DNA of 32,324 bases from an uncultured Corynebacterium sp. (GTDB lineage Bacteria > Actinomycetota > Actinomycetes > Mycobacteriales > Mycobacteriaceae), in NCBI RefSeq assembly GCF_946221155.1, contig NZ_CAMIAN010000026.1:1-32324 (forward strand), given 5' to 3'. Made by a program: the position numbers and the translations under genes. The first letter of the stretch is position 1. Each line of letters starts with the position of its first letter. Below are positions 31,745-32,324 of this stretch, piece after piece. The notes under the pieces are model-generated. The model saw only the letters and a list, made by a program, of their open reading frames with translations. It ran no database searches and had not been told where the DNA came from.

Positions 31745-32176
31745 CTACAAGAATGTCGCCAGCACTTCGTCGTCGCCGTCCGAGAAGTCCTCTTCATGCT
31801 CCGCGCTGTACTCGGCCCAGCTCTCGGCATCCCATATCTCGATGAAGTCGACGTTGCCAATCACAACGCATTCCTTCGTGAGCCCCGCGTAGTCCCGGTG
31901 CATCGCCGAGACTGAGATACGCCCCTGAGAATCGAGGTGCTGCTCATCGGCGCTGGCTGCCAGGTTGCGCACAAAGGCGCGAGCTTTCGGGTTTGTGCGC
32001 GAGGCTTCAGCCGCCTTCTTCGCCCGGACCAGAAACTCCGCCTTGGGGTACACAGCCAGGCTGCGATCCTGCCCCTTCACGACCATCAGGCCTTCTCCGA
32101 GCTCTTCCCGAAACTTTGCCGGCAGGGTCAACCGACCCTTGTCGTCCAGCTTCGGCGTGAAGGTGCCGAAAAACAT
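31745..32176 (-). CDS. mraZ: MraZ transcriptional regulator
   Basis: MraZ is a ring-forming AbrB-like DNA-binding protein that regulates the dcw promoter. The 143-residue product has two MraZ domains with the DxxxR signatures DDKGR (11-15, in KLDDKGRLTLPAKFR) and DSQGR (82-86, in LDSQGRISVSAMHR). The acidic C-terminus is common in corynebacteria. The ATG is preceded by a purine-rich GGAAAGGGG. TGGGG boxes with 10-bp phasing lie about 125-150 bp upstream and are probably its binding sites. It is the first gene of the cluster. Confidence 0.97.
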   Translation of the reverse strand: MFFGTFTPKLDDKGRLTLPAKFREELGEGLMVVKGQDRSLAVYPKAEFLVRAKKAAEASRTNPKARAFVRNLAASADEQHLDSQGRISVSAMHRDYAGLTKECVVIGNVDFIEIWDAESWAEYSAEHEEDFSDGDDEVLATFL

Positions 32177-32301
32177 GCATCGGCCCCTTTCCTTTGGAAG
32201 ATCTCTTGTTTTCTATCGCCGTTTATGCCGTAGGTGGCGGCCAATCTCTAGCCCTGACCAGTGGTTTCGCTATGAAGTTTGAGATTGTTGGCACAGCTTT
32301 G

Positions 32302-32324
32302 CCCCAACGAGCCCCACTTTACCC
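32302..32324 (-). promoter_or_regulatory. MraZ-box array upstream of mraZ, cut by the window edge
   Basis: On the minus strand TGGGG occurs at 32312-32316 and 32302-32306 with a 5-nt spacer. A further GGG at 32322-32324 keeps the 10-bp phase and would complete a third box outside the window. MraZ proteins are known to bind TGGGN repeats spaced by 5 nt near the dcw promoter. Confidence 0.7.

Noticed and set aside
1..32324. Mobile elements, CRISPR arrays, tRNA or rRNA genes, novel defence system
   Set aside because: No transposase, integrase, spaced repeats, tRNA-like cloverleaf or defence-gene signature was seen; the region is a largely conserved core locus.

Overview
The window looks like the chromosome of a Corynebacterium. 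It is GC-rich. It carries the actinobacterial form of the dcw (division and cell wall) cluster: no ftsA, but sepF, yggT and divIVA/wag31 downstream of ftsZ, and a MurE with the meso-diaminopimelate motif. It also has an MTB12-like antigen and an ileS with a T-box leader. I cannot name the species from sequence alone; a lipophilic corynebacterium is a guess. Almost everything is on the minus strand, so the operons read from high to low coordinates.

Region A (32324 down to about 14900) is the dcw cluster: mraZ, rsmH (mraW), ftsL, ftsI, murE, murF, mraY, murD, ftsW, murG, murC, ftsQ, ftsZ. These genes make lipid II in the cytoplasm (MurC-F), load it on the membrane (MraY, MurG), polymerise and cross-link it at the septum (FtsW, FtsI), and supply the Z ring and divisome scaffold (FtsZ, FtsQ, FtsL). 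MraZ and RsmH lead the cluster. Many genes overlap or nearly touch. Three non-coding elements stand out: phased TGGGG boxes upstream of mraZ, a large inverted repeat between mraZ and rsmH that fits the known mraW RNA motif, and a terminator-like hairpin between ftsL and ftsI.

Region B (about 14870 to 10210) continues with pgeF (yfiH), the PLP-protein gene yggS, sepF, yggT, divIVA/wag31 and a 52-residue membrane protein. SepF anchors FtsZ to the membrane and Wag31 directs polar growth. A 598-bp gene-free gap before wag31 holds three inverted repeats and a possible promoter.

Region C (about 10200 to 1) contains ileS behind a T-box leader, dinB, ansA (plus strand), lspA and the start of an rluD-type gene. 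Apart from the insertion described next, this is the order of Mycobacterium tuberculosis Rv1536-Rv1540. Between ansA and lspA lie genes absent from that order: an ArsR-type regulator with its MFS exporter and a perfect 14+14 bp operator, an MTB12-like lipoprotein, and a second lipoprotein divergent from lspA.

I found no mobile element, CRISPR array, tRNA or rRNA, and no convincing novel multigene system. The points worth a second look are regulatory (ileS T-box, mraW RNA, the intra-operon hairpin, the wag31 leader, leaderless starts) and structural (hendecad repeats in Wag31, Asp/Arg-rich tails in SepF and FtsW, the Pro-Ala tail of FtsL).
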